Source: Pseudomonas sp. GM79
GTDB lineage: Bacteria; Pseudomonadota; Gammaproteobacteria; Pseudomonadales; Pseudomonadaceae
Assembly (NCBI RefSeq): GCF_000282495.1
Contig: NZ_AKJE01000044.1
Span: forward strand, 56,038-120,037
Direction of reading: 5' to 3'
DNA length: 64,000 nucleotides
Below are positions 9,381 to 19,661 of this stretch, one piece after another. Every line of letters starts with the position of its first letter. Position 1 is the stretch's first letter. The translations under genes were made by a program, and so were the position numbers. The notes under the pieces are model-generated. The model made no database searches and was not told where the DNA came from. It saw only the letters and a program-made list of their open reading frames with translations.

Positions 9381-10066
9381 AGATCAGCCGCCCTTACGCC
9401 TACCGAGTAGCGCTTCTCAAGGTGACGCAATGCCAGCAACGAGACGCTGGTGATCACCAGGTACATCGCCGCCACTGCGAGGAAGAAGGTGAAAGGCTCG
9501 CGGGTAGCATCTGCCGCCTGCTTGGCCTTGAACATCATGTCTTGCAGACCGACCACCGAAATCAGCGCGGTCGCCTTGGTCAGTACCAGCCAGTTGTTGG
9601 TAAAACCCGGAATCGCCAGACGAATCATCTGCGGCACCAACACCCGGAAGAACACCTGAAAACTGCTCATGCCGTACGCCATGCCGGCTTCTGCCTGCCC
9701 CTTCGGGATTGCCATGAAGGCACCACGGAAAGTTTCCGACAGGTACGCACCGAAGATGAAACCCAGGGTGCCGATACCGGCGGCCAGCGGGTTCAGGTCG
9801 ATGTAGTCGTCATAGCCGAGCATCGGCGCCACGCGGTTGAGCAGGTCCTGGCCGCCGTAGAAAATCAGCAGGATCAGCACCAGATCGGGAACACCGCGGA
9901 TCACCGTGGAATACAGATCGCCCAGCCAGGCCAGCCAGCGTATTGGGGACAGACGCAGCGCAACGCCGATCAGACCCAGAACAATGGCCAAGACCATGGA
10001 CGACAAGGCGAGCTGAAGCGTCAGCCATGCGCCATCGAGGATGACAGCCCCGTAGCCTTTCAACAT
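9377..10066 (-). CDS. aotQ: Arginine/ornithine ABC transporter permease
   Basis: 229 residues, HisQ-type permease with several hydrophobic helices and an EAA-like loop (GQAEAGMAYGMSSFQVFFRV). It pairs with AotM. The ATG at 10066 has a GAGGA ribosome site. The gene lies 90 bp after aotJ; that gap contains a terminator-like hairpin, so aotQMOP would be transcribed by partial read-through from the aotJ promoter. Confidence 0.9.
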   Translation of the reverse strand: MLKGYGAVILDGAWLTLQLALSSMVLAIVLGLIGVALRLSPIRWLAWLGDLYSTVIRGVPDLVLILLIFYGGQDLLNRVAPMLGYDDYIDLNPLAAGIGTLGFIFGAYLSETFRGAFMAIPKGQAEAGMAYGMSSFQVFFRVLVPQMIRLAIPGFTNNWLVLTKATALISVVGLQDMMFKAKQAADATREPFTFFLAVAAMYLVITSVSLLALRHLEKRYSVGVRAADL

Positions 10067-10092
10067 GATTCAGGTCCTCGAAAGTTGGGATG

Positions 10093-10136
10093 AAAAAATG
10101 GCGCAAACCTCAGAGATCCTGTTGCTTGCGCCATTT
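10093..10136 (-). terminator. Terminator-like hairpin between aotJ and aotQ
   Basis: Perfect 11-bp arms AAATGGCGCAA (10096-10106) and TTGCGCCATTT (10126-10136). On the minus-strand transcript the second arm runs into a T-rich stretch, as in an intrinsic terminator. Its place just after the binding-protein gene fits the common pattern in which the periplasmic subunit is made in excess over the permease and ATPase. Confidence 0.65.
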
Positions 10137-10156
10137 CGCACGTGTTGCGGGGACGA

Positions 10157-10930
10157 TTACTTGCCGTAGATATCGAAGGCGAAGTACTTGTCCTGGATTT
10201 GCTTGTACTTGCCGTTCTCGCGAATGGCCGCGATCGCGGTGTTGATCTTGTCTTTCAGCGCGTCGCCCTTGCGAACTGCGATACCCACGCCGTCGCCGAA
10301 GTATTTGACGTCGGTGAAGGCCGGGCCAACGAAGGCGAAACCTTTGCCGGCGTCGGTTTTCAGGAAACCGTCATCCAGCAGGGTAGCGTCTGCCACGGTG
10401 CCGTCGAGGCGACCGGCGGCCACGTCGAGGTAGATTTCGTTCTGCGAACCGTAAGGCTTGATCTCGGCACCCAGCGGGGCCAGGACTTCGCGGGCGAAAC
10501 GCTCGTGGATCGAACCACGTTGCACGCCGATGTTCTTGCCCTTCAACTCAGCCAGATTTTCGCTGACCTGAGTGCCGGCCTTCATGACCAGGCGAGCCGG
10601 GGTGTTGTAGTACTTGTTGGTGAAATCCACGGACTTCTTGCGGTCTTCGGTGATCGACATGGACGACAGGATCGCGTCGATCTTGCGCACTTTGAGTGCC
10701 GGGATCAGGCCGTCGAACTCTTGCTCGACCCACACGCACTTGACCTTCATCTCTTCGCACAGGGCGTTGCCGATGTCGTAGTCAAAACCCACGATGCTTC
10801 CGTCCGGCGCTTTGGAGGCGAACGGAGGGTAAGCTGCTTCGATACCGATTTTTACGGGCTTGTCATCGGCGAAGGTCGGCAGGGACAGCACGGACAGTGC
10901 CAGGGCGCCAAGCAGCACAAGTTTCTTCAT
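10157..10930 (-). CDS. aotJ: Arginine/ornithine periplasmic binding protein
   Basis: 257 residues. The signal peptide begins [20 protein letters not shown] and is cleaved near ADDKP. The mature part has the SBP_bac_3 fold hallmarks, including [18 protein letters not shown] and the central [13 protein letters not shown] segment. It is the ligand-capturing subunit of the aot system and the first gene of the operon. The start at 10930 was chosen because it begins the signal peptide; the longer frame upstream is not needed. A candidate ArgR half-site lies about 170 bp upstream. Confidence 0.92.
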   Translation of the reverse strand: MKKLVLLGALALSVLSLPTFADDKPVKIGIEAAYPPFASKAPDGSIVGFDYDIGNALCEEMKVKCVWVEQEFDGLIPALKVRKIDAILSSMSITEDRKKSVDFTNKYYNTPARLVMKAGTQVSENLAELKGKNIGVQRGSIHERFAREVLAPLGAEIKPYGSQNEIYLDVAAGRLDGTVADATLLDDGFLKTDAGKGFAFVGPAFTDVKYFGDGVGIAVRKGDALKDKINTAIAAIRENGKYKQIQDKYFAFDIYGK

Positions 10931-11439
10931 CTTGGGACTCCATCGGTAAAGGGCAAAAACGGCAGAGTGAGCAACAGCCCAATATGCGAATGAGTGGAAC
11001 CGGAAAGCGTTGCTGCGTCCTACATCACGTGTGCGAAATTTCAACACAGGCAACGACGAGCGAGTGATCGGCATTCTAACGACAGGCCCGAAGCCGATAT
11101 TTCTTCAATGCGACAACAAATTACAGATGCACCGAGAAAGCCGCTTGAGCGCGTTGACAGCCTTGCAATTTCATGCAAGAGCAAAAGACAGTGAACCGAT
11201 CTATATTGCAAATTGCGGGCCTATTATTGGCAAACCCTTCTAATCCGGCAAGCGCAGCGTGGTGTCTTATTTTTCATGCCGGGTTTAGAGGCCCTGTGAC
11301 GGGGCTTTGCGTTTCCCAATGCCTCGTTATCGGGCGGGCGGTTACACATTCAGTTACTTGAAGGGTGATGGGTAACAGTGGGAATGGGCCTACGGCGCAA
11401 GTCGATAATTATTGGCTGGTGTTTATGTTGTGTCTGACT
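10931..11439. promoter_or_regulatory. aotJ upstream region with candidate ArgR half-site
   Basis: About 500 bp with no convincing gene. On the minus strand 11115-11100 reads TGTCGCATTGAAGAAA, an exact TGTCGC-N8-AA match, but the neighbouring half-site positions 21 bp away match poorly. A second TGTCGT lies 31 bp further toward aotJ. This is a plausible but weaker ArgR target than that before aruC. The part nearest 11440 is AT-rich spacer. Confidence 0.4.
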
Positions 11440-11544
11440 GGCCTCTTCGCGAGCAAGCCCGCTCCCACAGTTGATCTCCAGTGAACACAGAACTTGTGCC
11501 CGACTCTGGCTCAATGTGGGAGCGGGCTTGCTCGCGAAGAGGCC
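11440..11544. repeat. REPIN (paired inverted REP sequences)
   Basis: Two 30-bp inverted arms, 11440-11469 and 11515-11544, each containing the REP core GTGGGAGCGGGCTTGC, flank a 45-bp unrelated spacer. This paired arrangement is the REPIN organisation known from fluorescent pseudomonads. Confidence 0.9.
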
Positions 11545-11578
11545 CGCACAGCCGCCACCACCTCAATCCGACCACCAC

Positions 11579-11616
11579 AAAAAAGCCCCATCAGGCTCAA
11601 CACCTGACAGGGCTTC
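11579..11616 (-). terminator. Rho-independent terminator after acsA
   Basis: On the minus strand AGCCCTGTCAGG, a 7-nt loop and CCTGATGGGGCT are followed by a run of T. The hairpin lies 20 bp past the acsA stop codon. Confidence 0.8.
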
Positions 11617-11636
11617 GATGACTCAAGAGTCGGCGC

Positions 11637-13592
<1,956 letters not shown>

Positions 13593-14063
13593 CTTTCTTA
13601 CCTCGGTGGAATAGTTGTTTTTGTATGCCCCCAGTTGTAGCCGGGCGGGGCCTATAGAACCATTCGACGATGGTAGTAACAAGCCCCTACAAAATGTGGC
13701 TATACCGCGACGAGACGCTCAAAACCCGGTTATCTACGGTCAACGTAGGAGCTGCCGAAGGCTGCGATCTTTTGATCTTCGCTCTTTTTAAAGTCAAAAG
13801 ATCGCAGCCTTCGGCAGCTCCTACACGGAAGATAAGGGCGGGCTCTCGGGGATTGTTACCAAATCTGCCAAAAGTGTTTATCAAAAGCACGGCTATATGC
13901 ACGCCCCCCTCAGGCCTAAAATCGGTCTCGCCAACAAGGCAACGTGATTAACCCAGTTGCAGCCCCCACGAAGGCAGTTAATCCAAGACTCTTTATTAAA
14001 GCTCCACACGCAATCCCAAAAAGATTGCGTGACCCCATTCGACCTCAGAAAGGTAAATTTGAA
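13593..14063. repeat. acsA upstream region with 31-bp inverted repeat
   Basis: The 470-bp spacer between the divergent acsA and DUF2790 genes contains a perfect inverted repeat: arms 13745-13775 (starting GTAGGAGCTGCCGAAGGC) and 13794-13824, same family as the element at 6590. It lies about 150 bp upstream of acsA. I see no gene here; promoters for both neighbours must lie in the flanks. Confidence 0.85.
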
Positions 14064-14327
14064 ATGAAAGCTTTATGGGTTCTGGTCCTCAGCAGTCTGT
14101 GCTTAACCGCCATGGCGGATGAGGTCCCGACTGATGTCGCACAGCAACAACCCGCTATCGAGGAATACACCTACTCCACCCACCTGGACATCGCCAAAGT
14201 CATATCGATGAGCGAAATCCCGAATGTCTGCGAAGTGGTTCCAGCCAAAATGGAATACGACGACTCCAAAGGTCAGCGACACATTCTGCGCTACAGCGTC
14301 ATGGGCAACGGCTGCTCTAACGGCTGA
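14064..14327 (+). CDS. DUF2790 small exported protein
   Basis: 87 residues. A signal peptide (MKALWVLVLSSLCLTAMA, cleaved before DEVP) is followed by a compact domain with YSTHLDIAKVISM, a VCEVVPAKMEYDD segment and a C-terminal LRYSVMGNGC. The two cysteines probably form a disulphide. This matches the DUF2790 family, found in several copies in pseudomonads and often linked to metal or stress responses; its function is unknown. AGAAAGGTAA precedes the ATG. A frame open 40 codons further upstream lacks the signal-peptide logic and was not used. Confidence 0.85.
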   Translation: MKALWVLVLSSLCLTAMADEVPTDVAQQQPAIEEYTYSTHLDIAKVISMSEIPNVCEVVPAKMEYDDSKGQRHILRYSVMGNGCSNG

Positions 14328-14512
14328 TCCGCCCCCCTCTAATTTATCAAGGCTCGACCCATCCCCCCCGCCTTCAAGGCAGATGAAGCGCCGAGCATTA
14401 CATCTACAAATACGATTGTTTTAAGCGTTTATTTGCGCTTTTTAATCAAAATAGTTGGCGTAGGATGAATTCCACACAAGGCACACACGCCAACGAACCT
14501 GGAGATACCACC

Positions 14513-14785
14513 ATGAAAACCAAACTGATCCTCGCCCTGACCCTTTCCGTCCTGGCCGCCAACACCTTCGCCGCCGATGGTTACGACCACACTGGTTCGG
14601 CTACTTTCACTGAAGCGGCTGTCGCTTCTGACGGTTACGACCACACTGGCTCGGCCTCTTTCGCTTCCGATGGTTTTGATCACACTGGCGCTGCCAAAGT
14701 CGCTGCTGACGGCTTTGATCACACCGGCGCTGCCAAGGTCGCTGCCGATGGTTCTGATCACGTAGGTGCCGCTCGTTTCAGCTGA
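14513..14785 (+). CDS. Small exported protein made of DG(Y/F)DHTG repeats
   Basis: 90 residues. After a signal peptide (MKTKLILALTLSVLAANTFA) the mature protein is five tandem units of the type DGYDHTGSA, with linkers such as KVAA. Units two to five are spaced 13 residues; the last is DGSDHVGAA. The Asp/His content suggests a calcium- or metal-binding or surface-exposed linear protein, but I do not know a function. The ribosome site is GGAGA, 7 nt before the ATG. It is followed by a hairpin, so it is probably a single-gene transcript. Confidence 0.8.
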   Translation: MKTKLILALTLSVLAANTFAADGYDHTGSATFTEAAVASDGYDHTGSASFASDGFDHTGAAKVAADGFDHTGAAKVAADGSDHVGAARFS

Positions 14786-14804
14786 AAACCGAAAGCGACA
14801 TCAC

Positions 14805-14830
14805 AGCCCGACTTAGGTCGGGCTTAGTTG
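14805..14830 (+). terminator. Probable terminator after repeat protein gene
   Basis: AGCCCGAC (14805-14812) and GTCGGGCT (14817-14824) form an 8-bp stem with a 4-nt loop, followed by a modest T-rich tail. It lies 20 bp past the stop codon. Confidence 0.65.
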
Positions 14831-15431
14831 TGTCTGGAGTGGTCAAAAATCGACCAAAACCACTACATGTAGTAAAAAATGCCGTTTCTGATTGTTTTTT
14901 GAGCAATCCATTTCAAGAACATTTTCAGCCAAAAACTGCCCCCACAAAAACGGCTCCTCTCCCCCGAAAGCCCCGCCCCACCTGGCTTGCAACACAACAG
15001 CAGACCATAACCACGCGAACACCCAGCCCTCACCGTCAAAAACCAGCCAAAACAGGCGAAAAAAAAACTTCCTCCGCCAAAGCCCTGTAAACCCTCGCTC
15101 CAACCTGAAAACGCCCCTCGCCGACCGCTGCGAGTGCCATTTCGCCGCACCACGGGGCCGAAAATTTCCTTATAATGCGGACTTAAACGGGCCTGCAATA
15201 TTCCCTTACAGGGGTGAAAAGCCAGTCTGAAGCCCACGCAGAGCGGTTCACGTTTTCTGCGCCCATCGGCGGCTTCGGAACACCCGTACAAAATTCTGTT
15301 TATTGCCTGCGTTGTACCGCTGCAACAAACGATTTCCTTTAGATCCAACGCGGCCAGAAACGGCTGTGTGAAAAACCAACCTATCAGTTTTCACACGGGC
15401 AATCTGGCCCTCACGCAGGAGACGACACGTC
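14831..15431 (+). promoter_or_regulatory. 600-bp nrdB upstream region with candidate NrdR box and -10 element
   Basis: No gene is seen. The 12-bp palindrome ACTACATGTAGT at 14862-14873 fits the core of the NrdR box consensus (CtAtATaTaG) apart from two positions, but I find no second box at the usual spacing. A perfect TATAAT lies at 15171-15176, without a clear -35. If used, it would leave an nrdB leader of about 250 nt, unusually long for this gene. The 14940-15130 part is C/A-rich with low coding character. Confidence 0.35.
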
Positions 15432-16682
15432 ATGCTGAGCTGGGACGAATTCGACAAAGAAGACAGCGGCGAGACCGTGGTAAAAGGCGCCAACGCCGGC
15501 CACGCGACTGAAGCCAACATGGACCGACTCGACACCGCTGGTGGTGTCGCCGCTCAAGAAGCTCGCGCTGTTACCGCGACCGACTCTGCCGCAATCGCCC
15601 GTGCCAAAGCTGCCCTGGACACCCTCGATGTCGCCGAAGGCCTCGCCGAACTCGAAGGCGCCTCTGCCCGCGTTGCTGTCGACGAAAAGCGCATGATCAA
15701 CTGCCGTGCCGACCTCAACCAACTCGTACCGTTCAAGTACGACTGGGCCTGGCAGAAGTACCTGGACGGTTGCGCAAACCACTGGATGCCGCAAGAAGTC
15801 AACATGACCGCCGACATCGCCCTCTGGAAAGACCCGGAAGGCCTGACCGACGACGAGCGCCGCATCGTGATGCGCAACCTCGGCTTCTTCTCCACCGCCG
15901 ACTCCCTGGTTGCCAACAACCTGGTCCTGGCCGTGTACCGCCTGATCACCAACCCGGAATGCCGCCAGTACATCCTGCGCCAGGCCTTCGAAGAGGCGAT
16001 CCACACCCACGCCTACCAGTACTGCATCGAATCGTTGGCCATGGATGAAGGCGAAATCTTCAACATGTACCACGAGATCCCATCGGTCGCGAAAAAAGCC
16101 ACCTGGGGCCTGAAATACACCCGTTCGATCTCCGATCCAAAGTTCGAAACCGGCACCGTCGAAACCGACAAAGAGCTGCTGCGCAACCTGATCGCCTACT
16201 ACTGCGTTCTGGAAGGCATCTTCTTCTACTGCGGCTTCACCCAGATCCTCTCCATGGGCCGCCGCAACAAAATGACCGGCGTCGCCGAGCAGTTCCAGTA
16301 CATCCTGCGCGACGAATCCATGCACCTGAACTTCGGCATCGACGTGATCAACCAGATCAAAATCGAAAACCCGCACTTGTGGGATGCTGAGATGAAGGAA
16401 GAAGCGAGCCAGATGATCCTGCAGGGGACTCAGCTGGAGATCGAATACGCGCGGGACACCATGCCTCGTGGGGTGTTGGGCATGAATGCGGCGATGATGG
16501 AGGATTACCTGAAGTTTATTGCTAACCGTCGTTTGAGCCAGATTGGTTTGAAGGAAGAGTATCCAGGGACGACTAACCCGTTCCCTTGGATGAGCGAGAT
16601 TATGGACTTGAAGAAAGAGAAGAATTTCTTTGAGACGAGAGTTATTGAGTATCAGACTGGTGGGGCGTTGAGCTGGGATTGA
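15432..16682 (+). CDS. nrdB: Class Ia ribonucleotide reductase, beta subunit
   Basis: 416 residues, the length of Pseudomonas NrdB. It carries the diiron centre and tyrosyl radical that start reduction of ribonucleoside diphosphates by NrdA. The start [11 protein letters not shown] and an Ala-rich stretch to about residue 90 precede the ferritin-like core; iron-ligand segments include [11 protein letters not shown] and [10 protein letters not shown]. The C-terminal SWD tail is where NrdB normally contacts NrdA. The gene stands alone: nrdA, usually just upstream, is not in this window. A strong terminator follows. Confidence 0.95.
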   Translation: MLSWDEFDKEDSGETVVKGANAGHATEANMDRLDTAGGVAAQEARAVTATDSAAIARAKAALDTLDVAEGLAELEGASARVAVDEKRMINCRADLNQLVPFKYDWAWQKYLDGCANHWMPQEVNMTADIALWKDPEGLTDDERRIVMRNLGFFSTADSLVANNLVLAVYRLITNPECRQYILRQAFEEAIHTHAYQYCIESLAMDEGEIFNMYHEIPSVAKKATWGLKYTRSISDPKFETGTVETDKELLRNLIAYYCVLEGIFFYCGFTQILSMGRRNKMTGVAEQFQYILRDESMHLNFGIDVINQIKIENPHLWDAEMKEEASQMILQGTQLEIEYARDTMPRGVLGMNAAMMEDYLKFIANRRLSQIGLKEEYPGTTNPFPWMSEIMDLKKEKNFFETRVIEYQTGGALSWD

Positions 16683-16708
16683 TTCCCGCTGAACCAAGCA
16701 CTCTTGAA

Positions 16709-16737
16709 AAGACCGCCGAAAGGCGGTCTTTTTTTAT
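16709..16737 (+). terminator. Rho-independent terminator after nrdB
   Basis: AAGACCGCC, a GAAA tetraloop, then GGCGGTCTT running into seven T. It lies 27 bp past the stop codon. Confidence 0.95.
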
Positions 16738-16754
16738 CTATCGAAGACAGCCGA

Positions 16755-16994
16755 TTAGTCATCATTACTATATCGATGCCTGTCAAAAAAAAGTCCTGCA
16801 CCAAAAGAAATAAGCACGGTCGGTAGAGCGCCAAGATCAAGCCCATCGACCTTCGGTACCACAATAAAAGCAGCCACCCCACCCAAGGCAAAAGCGCTGA
16901 TACCCAACCATTTCCTGTACCGGTACGGTCTAACGAAAAACCCCAGAATGAGAGCAATACTCAACAATAGCCCGTCGCCCAAATATTCACTCAT
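16755..16994 (-). CDS. Small membrane protein, unknown function
   Basis: 79 residues with three hydrophobic segments (about residues 8-22, 28-46 and 55-70) and a short charged C-terminus (DRHRYSNDD). It has no recognised family. It starts 8 bp after the stop codon of the 162-residue gene upstream, so the two form an operon. Codon use is less G+C-rich than in the flanking core genes. Confidence 0.6.
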   Translation of the reverse strand: MSEYLGDGLLLSIALILGFFVRPYRYRKWLGISAFALGGVAAFIVVPKVDGLDLGALPTVLISFGAGLFFDRHRYSNDD

Positions 16995-17002
16995 CGCTTA
17001 TT

Positions 17003-17491
17003 TCAACCTTTTGTCTTGATAATCATCGATGAAGTCGAATGCTGGGGCCCTATGCCGCCATTGGTTCTTGCATCCACACTGACAATCACATCACCTGCGT
17101 GATAAGTCGGCAACCGCTCGAGCGCAAACATTTGCCCCGCCTTACCAAGCAGTGGGCCAGAAACAAAGCCGTAAGGCAGAACTCGAGCTGCAGCAGCACC
17201 GAAGACACCGCCGGTAATATTGGCAATACTCATTCGCTGTTCATTGAGCGTATCAGCGTGCACCCGAGTCAATGGGCTGGATACCCCAACCATCATGATG
17301 CAGGGCCGGTTCTTTGCGAGCATTCTGTCGTAGAGATCGACCACCAAATTACTGACTTCAAAATGTGCAATTGTCGTCTCGTACAGATATAGCTCTCTAA
17401 GTCGGCCTCGATCACTCGGCTCAACCGTAAAGTGCACGACAACGAAAGAAACTCCATGGCGACCAAAATGCTGACTTCGCTCCTGCTTCAC
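17003..17491 (-). CDS. Conserved-looking protein of unknown function, GTG start
   Basis: 162 residues. It starts with GTG, chosen because AAGGA lies 7 nt upstream. The N-terminal half is alpha/beta with FVVVHFTVEP and CIMMVGVSSPL. The C-terminal half has a glycine-rich hydrophobic stretch (NITGGVFGAAAARVLPYGF) and ends in a polar tail. I do not recognise the family. It is co-transcribed with a small membrane protein, and the pair sits at the edge of the accessory block after nrdB. A toxin with a membrane partner is one possibility, but nothing in the sequence proves it. Confidence 0.6.
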   Translation of the reverse strand: MKQERSQHFGRHGVSFVVVHFTVEPSDRGRLRELYLYETTIAHFEVSNLVVDLYDRMLAKNRPCIMMVGVSSPLTRVHADTLNEQRMSIANITGGVFGAAAARVLPYGFVSGPLLGKAGQMFALERLPTYHAGDVIVSVDARTNGGIGPQHSTSSMIIKTKG

Positions 17492-17925
17492 GGATAAGTC
17501 CTTTTATTTGAGTAGGGGCATGGATAGTCCTTTATTTTGTGCTGTTGTAGATCATGTTATCGGGGAAACAAAAAGGGCTTACGGAGTTTTCGGACATGTC
17601 CTACATACTGCTTATATCCGTAATTCGGAGGTAAGAGCCTGGAGCATTCGAGGGACGAATAGCTTTTCCTCCCTACGCAACGCCGCTAAATCTCCTACAG
17701 TATTTACGGCTGCTTCCGCATTGATGCCTATTCAAAGCACCTCTAAGCTCCATTGCAGGTGCCTAAGAAACGCCCAACGTAGAAAGCTTGGTCAATCACA
17801 CAGATACGCAATTCACCCTTTGGTGGTTTGTCGCTCAAACGTGACGGCTTTGCTCGTTGGGATTTTTTAACTCCACTCTACGTTGGGTCTGGCCCTACCC
17901 CTTTTATACGTAGAGGTCACAGACT
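17492..17925. other. AT-richer spacer with 11-bp inverted repeat, no clear gene
   Basis: 434 bp with visibly lower G+C than the neighbours. CCCAACGTAGA (17773-17783) and TCTACGTTGGG (17877-17887) form a perfect inverted repeat 93 bp apart, just upstream of the BRO-N gene. A 120-codon open frame at 17508-17870 has unconvincing composition and was not called. This may be the promoter/operator region of the BRO-N gene or a remnant of a transferred segment. Confidence 0.4.
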
Positions 17926-18507
17926 ATGTCTATTCAACTCGCTTCCAGAAATTTATCCACGCCAACGAACATCGAGTGGGAGCCTCTCGCTTCCACCCTA
18001 TTCACCCGTCAAAACCTCCACCTCCACGCCCTCCTCCTGGAAAATCAGCCATGGTTCTGCGCCCGCGACCTGGGTCGCTTAATGGGTTTCCATTTGAACG
18101 ATCGTGTAGTCAGCAAATTGGACGAGGATCAGCGACACACTTTGCTGATTAACTACCACGGGCAACCGGAGACGCGGCTAATGCTCAGCGAGTCCGGTGT
18201 CTATGCGCTGTTGGTGTATCACTACTCGCCGGGCCATCGGTTGTTGCGTAAGTGGTTAACCCATCAAGTGGTGCCAGCGCTACGTGATGCTAGGCAGTCG
18301 AAGAATACAGATCGGCCGATGTTGAGTTTGTTGGATTGGCCGGAGATGTCGTTGAGTCTGTTGCATTGGCAGGATGAAGGCTGGATTCGGCTGCGGGACA
18401 TGCCTTATCTGTTGCTCAATCGCACACGACGGCGGGTGCCGATGGTTAAGCCTTGGTGGCGGAAGGTTGTGGAGGTATTTCAGTCGTCGAAGCATTCGGT
18501 GGGTTAG
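17926..18507 (+). CDS. BRO-N domain protein (phage antirepressor-like)
   Basis: 193 residues. The BRO-N domain spans about residues 30-125: WFCARDLGRLMGF, then RLMLSESGVYALLVYHY and a HRLLRKWLTHQVVPALRD segment, all hallmarks of the family. BRO-N proteins are phage or plasmid DNA-binding regulators (antirepressors) and also occur as lone chromosomal genes. The C-terminal 60 residues, basic and Arg-rich, lack an ANT or KilA-C domain that I can recognise. AGAGGT precedes the ATG. No other phage genes lie nearby. Confidence 0.85.
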   Translation: MSIQLASRNLSTPTNIEWEPLASTLFTRQNLHLHALLLENQPWFCARDLGRLMGFHLNDRVVSKLDEDQRHTLLINYHGQPETRLMLSESGVYALLVYHYSPGHRLLRKWLTHQVVPALRDARQSKNTDRPMLSLLDWPEMSLSLLHWQDEGWIRLRDMPYLLLNRTRRRVPMVKPWWRKVVEVFQSSKHSVG

Positions 18508-18599
18508 AGCGACGGTGTATTTGTAGGATCGCTTGAGCGATACGTCGGTCTTTTCTGTAGGAATTTTCGTAGACAGGTGTAATGGCCACTCAGTATCGT

Positions 18600-18620
18600 C
18601 CGAGGGTTTTCAACCCTCGG
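18600..18620 (+). promoter_or_regulatory. Hairpin just before the HNH gene start
   Basis: CCGAGGGTT and AACCCTCGG form a perfect 9-bp stem with a 3-nt loop, ending 7 nt before the ATG at 18628 where a ribosome site should be. No Shine-Dalgarno is visible. It has no T-run, so it may be a translation-blocking structure rather than a terminator. Confidence 0.45.
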
Positions 18621-18627
18621 CGATTGT

Positions 18628-19344
18628 ATGGACATTGAAAAAGAGAAGAACGACTGGAGCGACGAAGAGCTTGAGGCGGCAGTCGAAGGCTACTTGAAGA
18701 TGTTAGCTATTGAGAAAAGTGACCAAAAGCTCAACAAGGCACATGAAAATCGCCTTTTGCGCGAGGGGGTGCTGATTAATCGCAGCAGAGTCTCCATCGA
18801 GTATCGGATGCGTAATATTTCCACCGTACTCCATGATTTGTGCCTGCCGTACATTGTTGGATACCTGCCTGCTAAACATCTTGGCGCTGGCGTAGCCCAG
18901 CGCGTACGCGCAGCAATGATTGCAAAAGGTGCTTTCGACCCTGACGACTATGCACCTACCGCGGATGATCAGGAGTTAAACGCCAAGGTTCTCAAGCTTG
19001 AACAGCGCGAGATGGTAGGCATCCCTCGCGGTATAGAGAGGCCACAACGGGTGAGCGGCACGACCTCTTCATTTTTACGTGATCCATTAATCAAGGCCTG
19101 GGTACTTAAGAATGCCAACGGGATTTGTGAAGGTTGCGGTCAGGACGCACCATTCAAGCTGCCAAATGGATTGCACTTTCTCGAAGTCCACCACGTTAAG
19201 CACTTGGTCAACGACGGCCCGGATCGGGTGACCAACGCTGTCGCGCTGTGCCCCAACTGTCATCGTCGCTGTCACTATTCCAGTGATAGGAATGAGTTCA
19301 CCGCTTCACTTTATAAGAGGGTGGATCGGCTAGAGGATGAGTAG
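18628..19344 (+). CDS. HNH endonuclease, modification-dependent restriction type
   Basis: 238 residues. The N-terminal 95 residues (WSDEELEAAVEGYL, then NRSRVSIEYRMRNIS and a GYLPAKHLGAGV segment) match the domain that precedes HNH in many predicted type IV or McrA-like nucleases. The C-terminal HNH module has zinc cysteines CEGCG and CPNCHRRCH with the catalytic FLEVHHVKHL between them. It would cut DNA, perhaps modified phage DNA. It is a single gene with no methylase beside it. The start is the first ATG after a strong hairpin and lacks an obvious ribosome site; ATG 18697 is an alternative. Confidence 0.8.
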   Translation: MDIEKEKNDWSDEELEAAVEGYLKMLAIEKSDQKLNKAHENRLLREGVLINRSRVSIEYRMRNISTVLHDLCLPYIVGYLPAKHLGAGVAQRVRAAMIAKGAFDPDDYAPTADDQELNAKVLKLEQREMVGIPRGIERPQRVSGTTSSFLRDPLIKAWVLKNANGICEGCGQDAPFKLPNGLHFLEVHHVKHLVNDGPDRVTNAVALCPNCHRRCHYSSDRNEFTASLYKRVDRLEDE

Positions 19345-19362
19345 CTGAGCTAAACACTAACC

Positions 19363-19555
19363 GTGGCGAGGGAGCTTGCTCCCGTTCGGCTGCGAAGCAG
19401 TCGCCAAGCAAACAACTTGATCTGTCTGATATACCGCGTTTGCCGGGTTTGGGGCTGCTGCGCAGCCCAGCGGGAGCAAGCTCCCTCGCCACAAGTTGGT
19501 GGTCGACTTGGTGACTGTGGTGAATTTGAGAATCGCGGGCAAGCCCGCTCCCACA
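19363..19555. repeat. Inverted REP pair plus single REP
   Basis: Arms starting GTGGCGAGGGAGCTTGCTCC (19363) and ending with its complement at 19492 enclose a variable centre; this is a second REP subtype. A lone GCGGGCAAGCCCGCTCCCAC REP follows at 19536-19555. The elements fill the 317-bp gap between the HNH gene and the next gene, and nothing else is visible there. Confidence 0.8.
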
Positions 19556-19661
19556 GGTTTGGCGTGTTGCCATCGATTTGTGGTGTGTTGAAAACAGTCA
19601 GTGCAACCCGCCCCGCCTCCCGCTATTAATACCCTTCCCCACTCAAGGACCCGAGCCCGCC

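Noticed and set aside
11440..11544. REPIN arms as paired terminators or tRNA-like genes
   Set aside because: The same inverted core recurs many times in unrelated spacers without T-runs or tRNA features; it is a dispersed repeat.
14570..14780. Regular DNA repeats resembling a CRISPR array
   Set aside because: The periodicity is in-frame coding repeats of an exported protein; there are no unique spacers of even length.
17508..17870. 120-codon open frame upstream of the BRO-N gene
   Set aside because: Low coding character, no family match and no ribosome site; treated as spacer.
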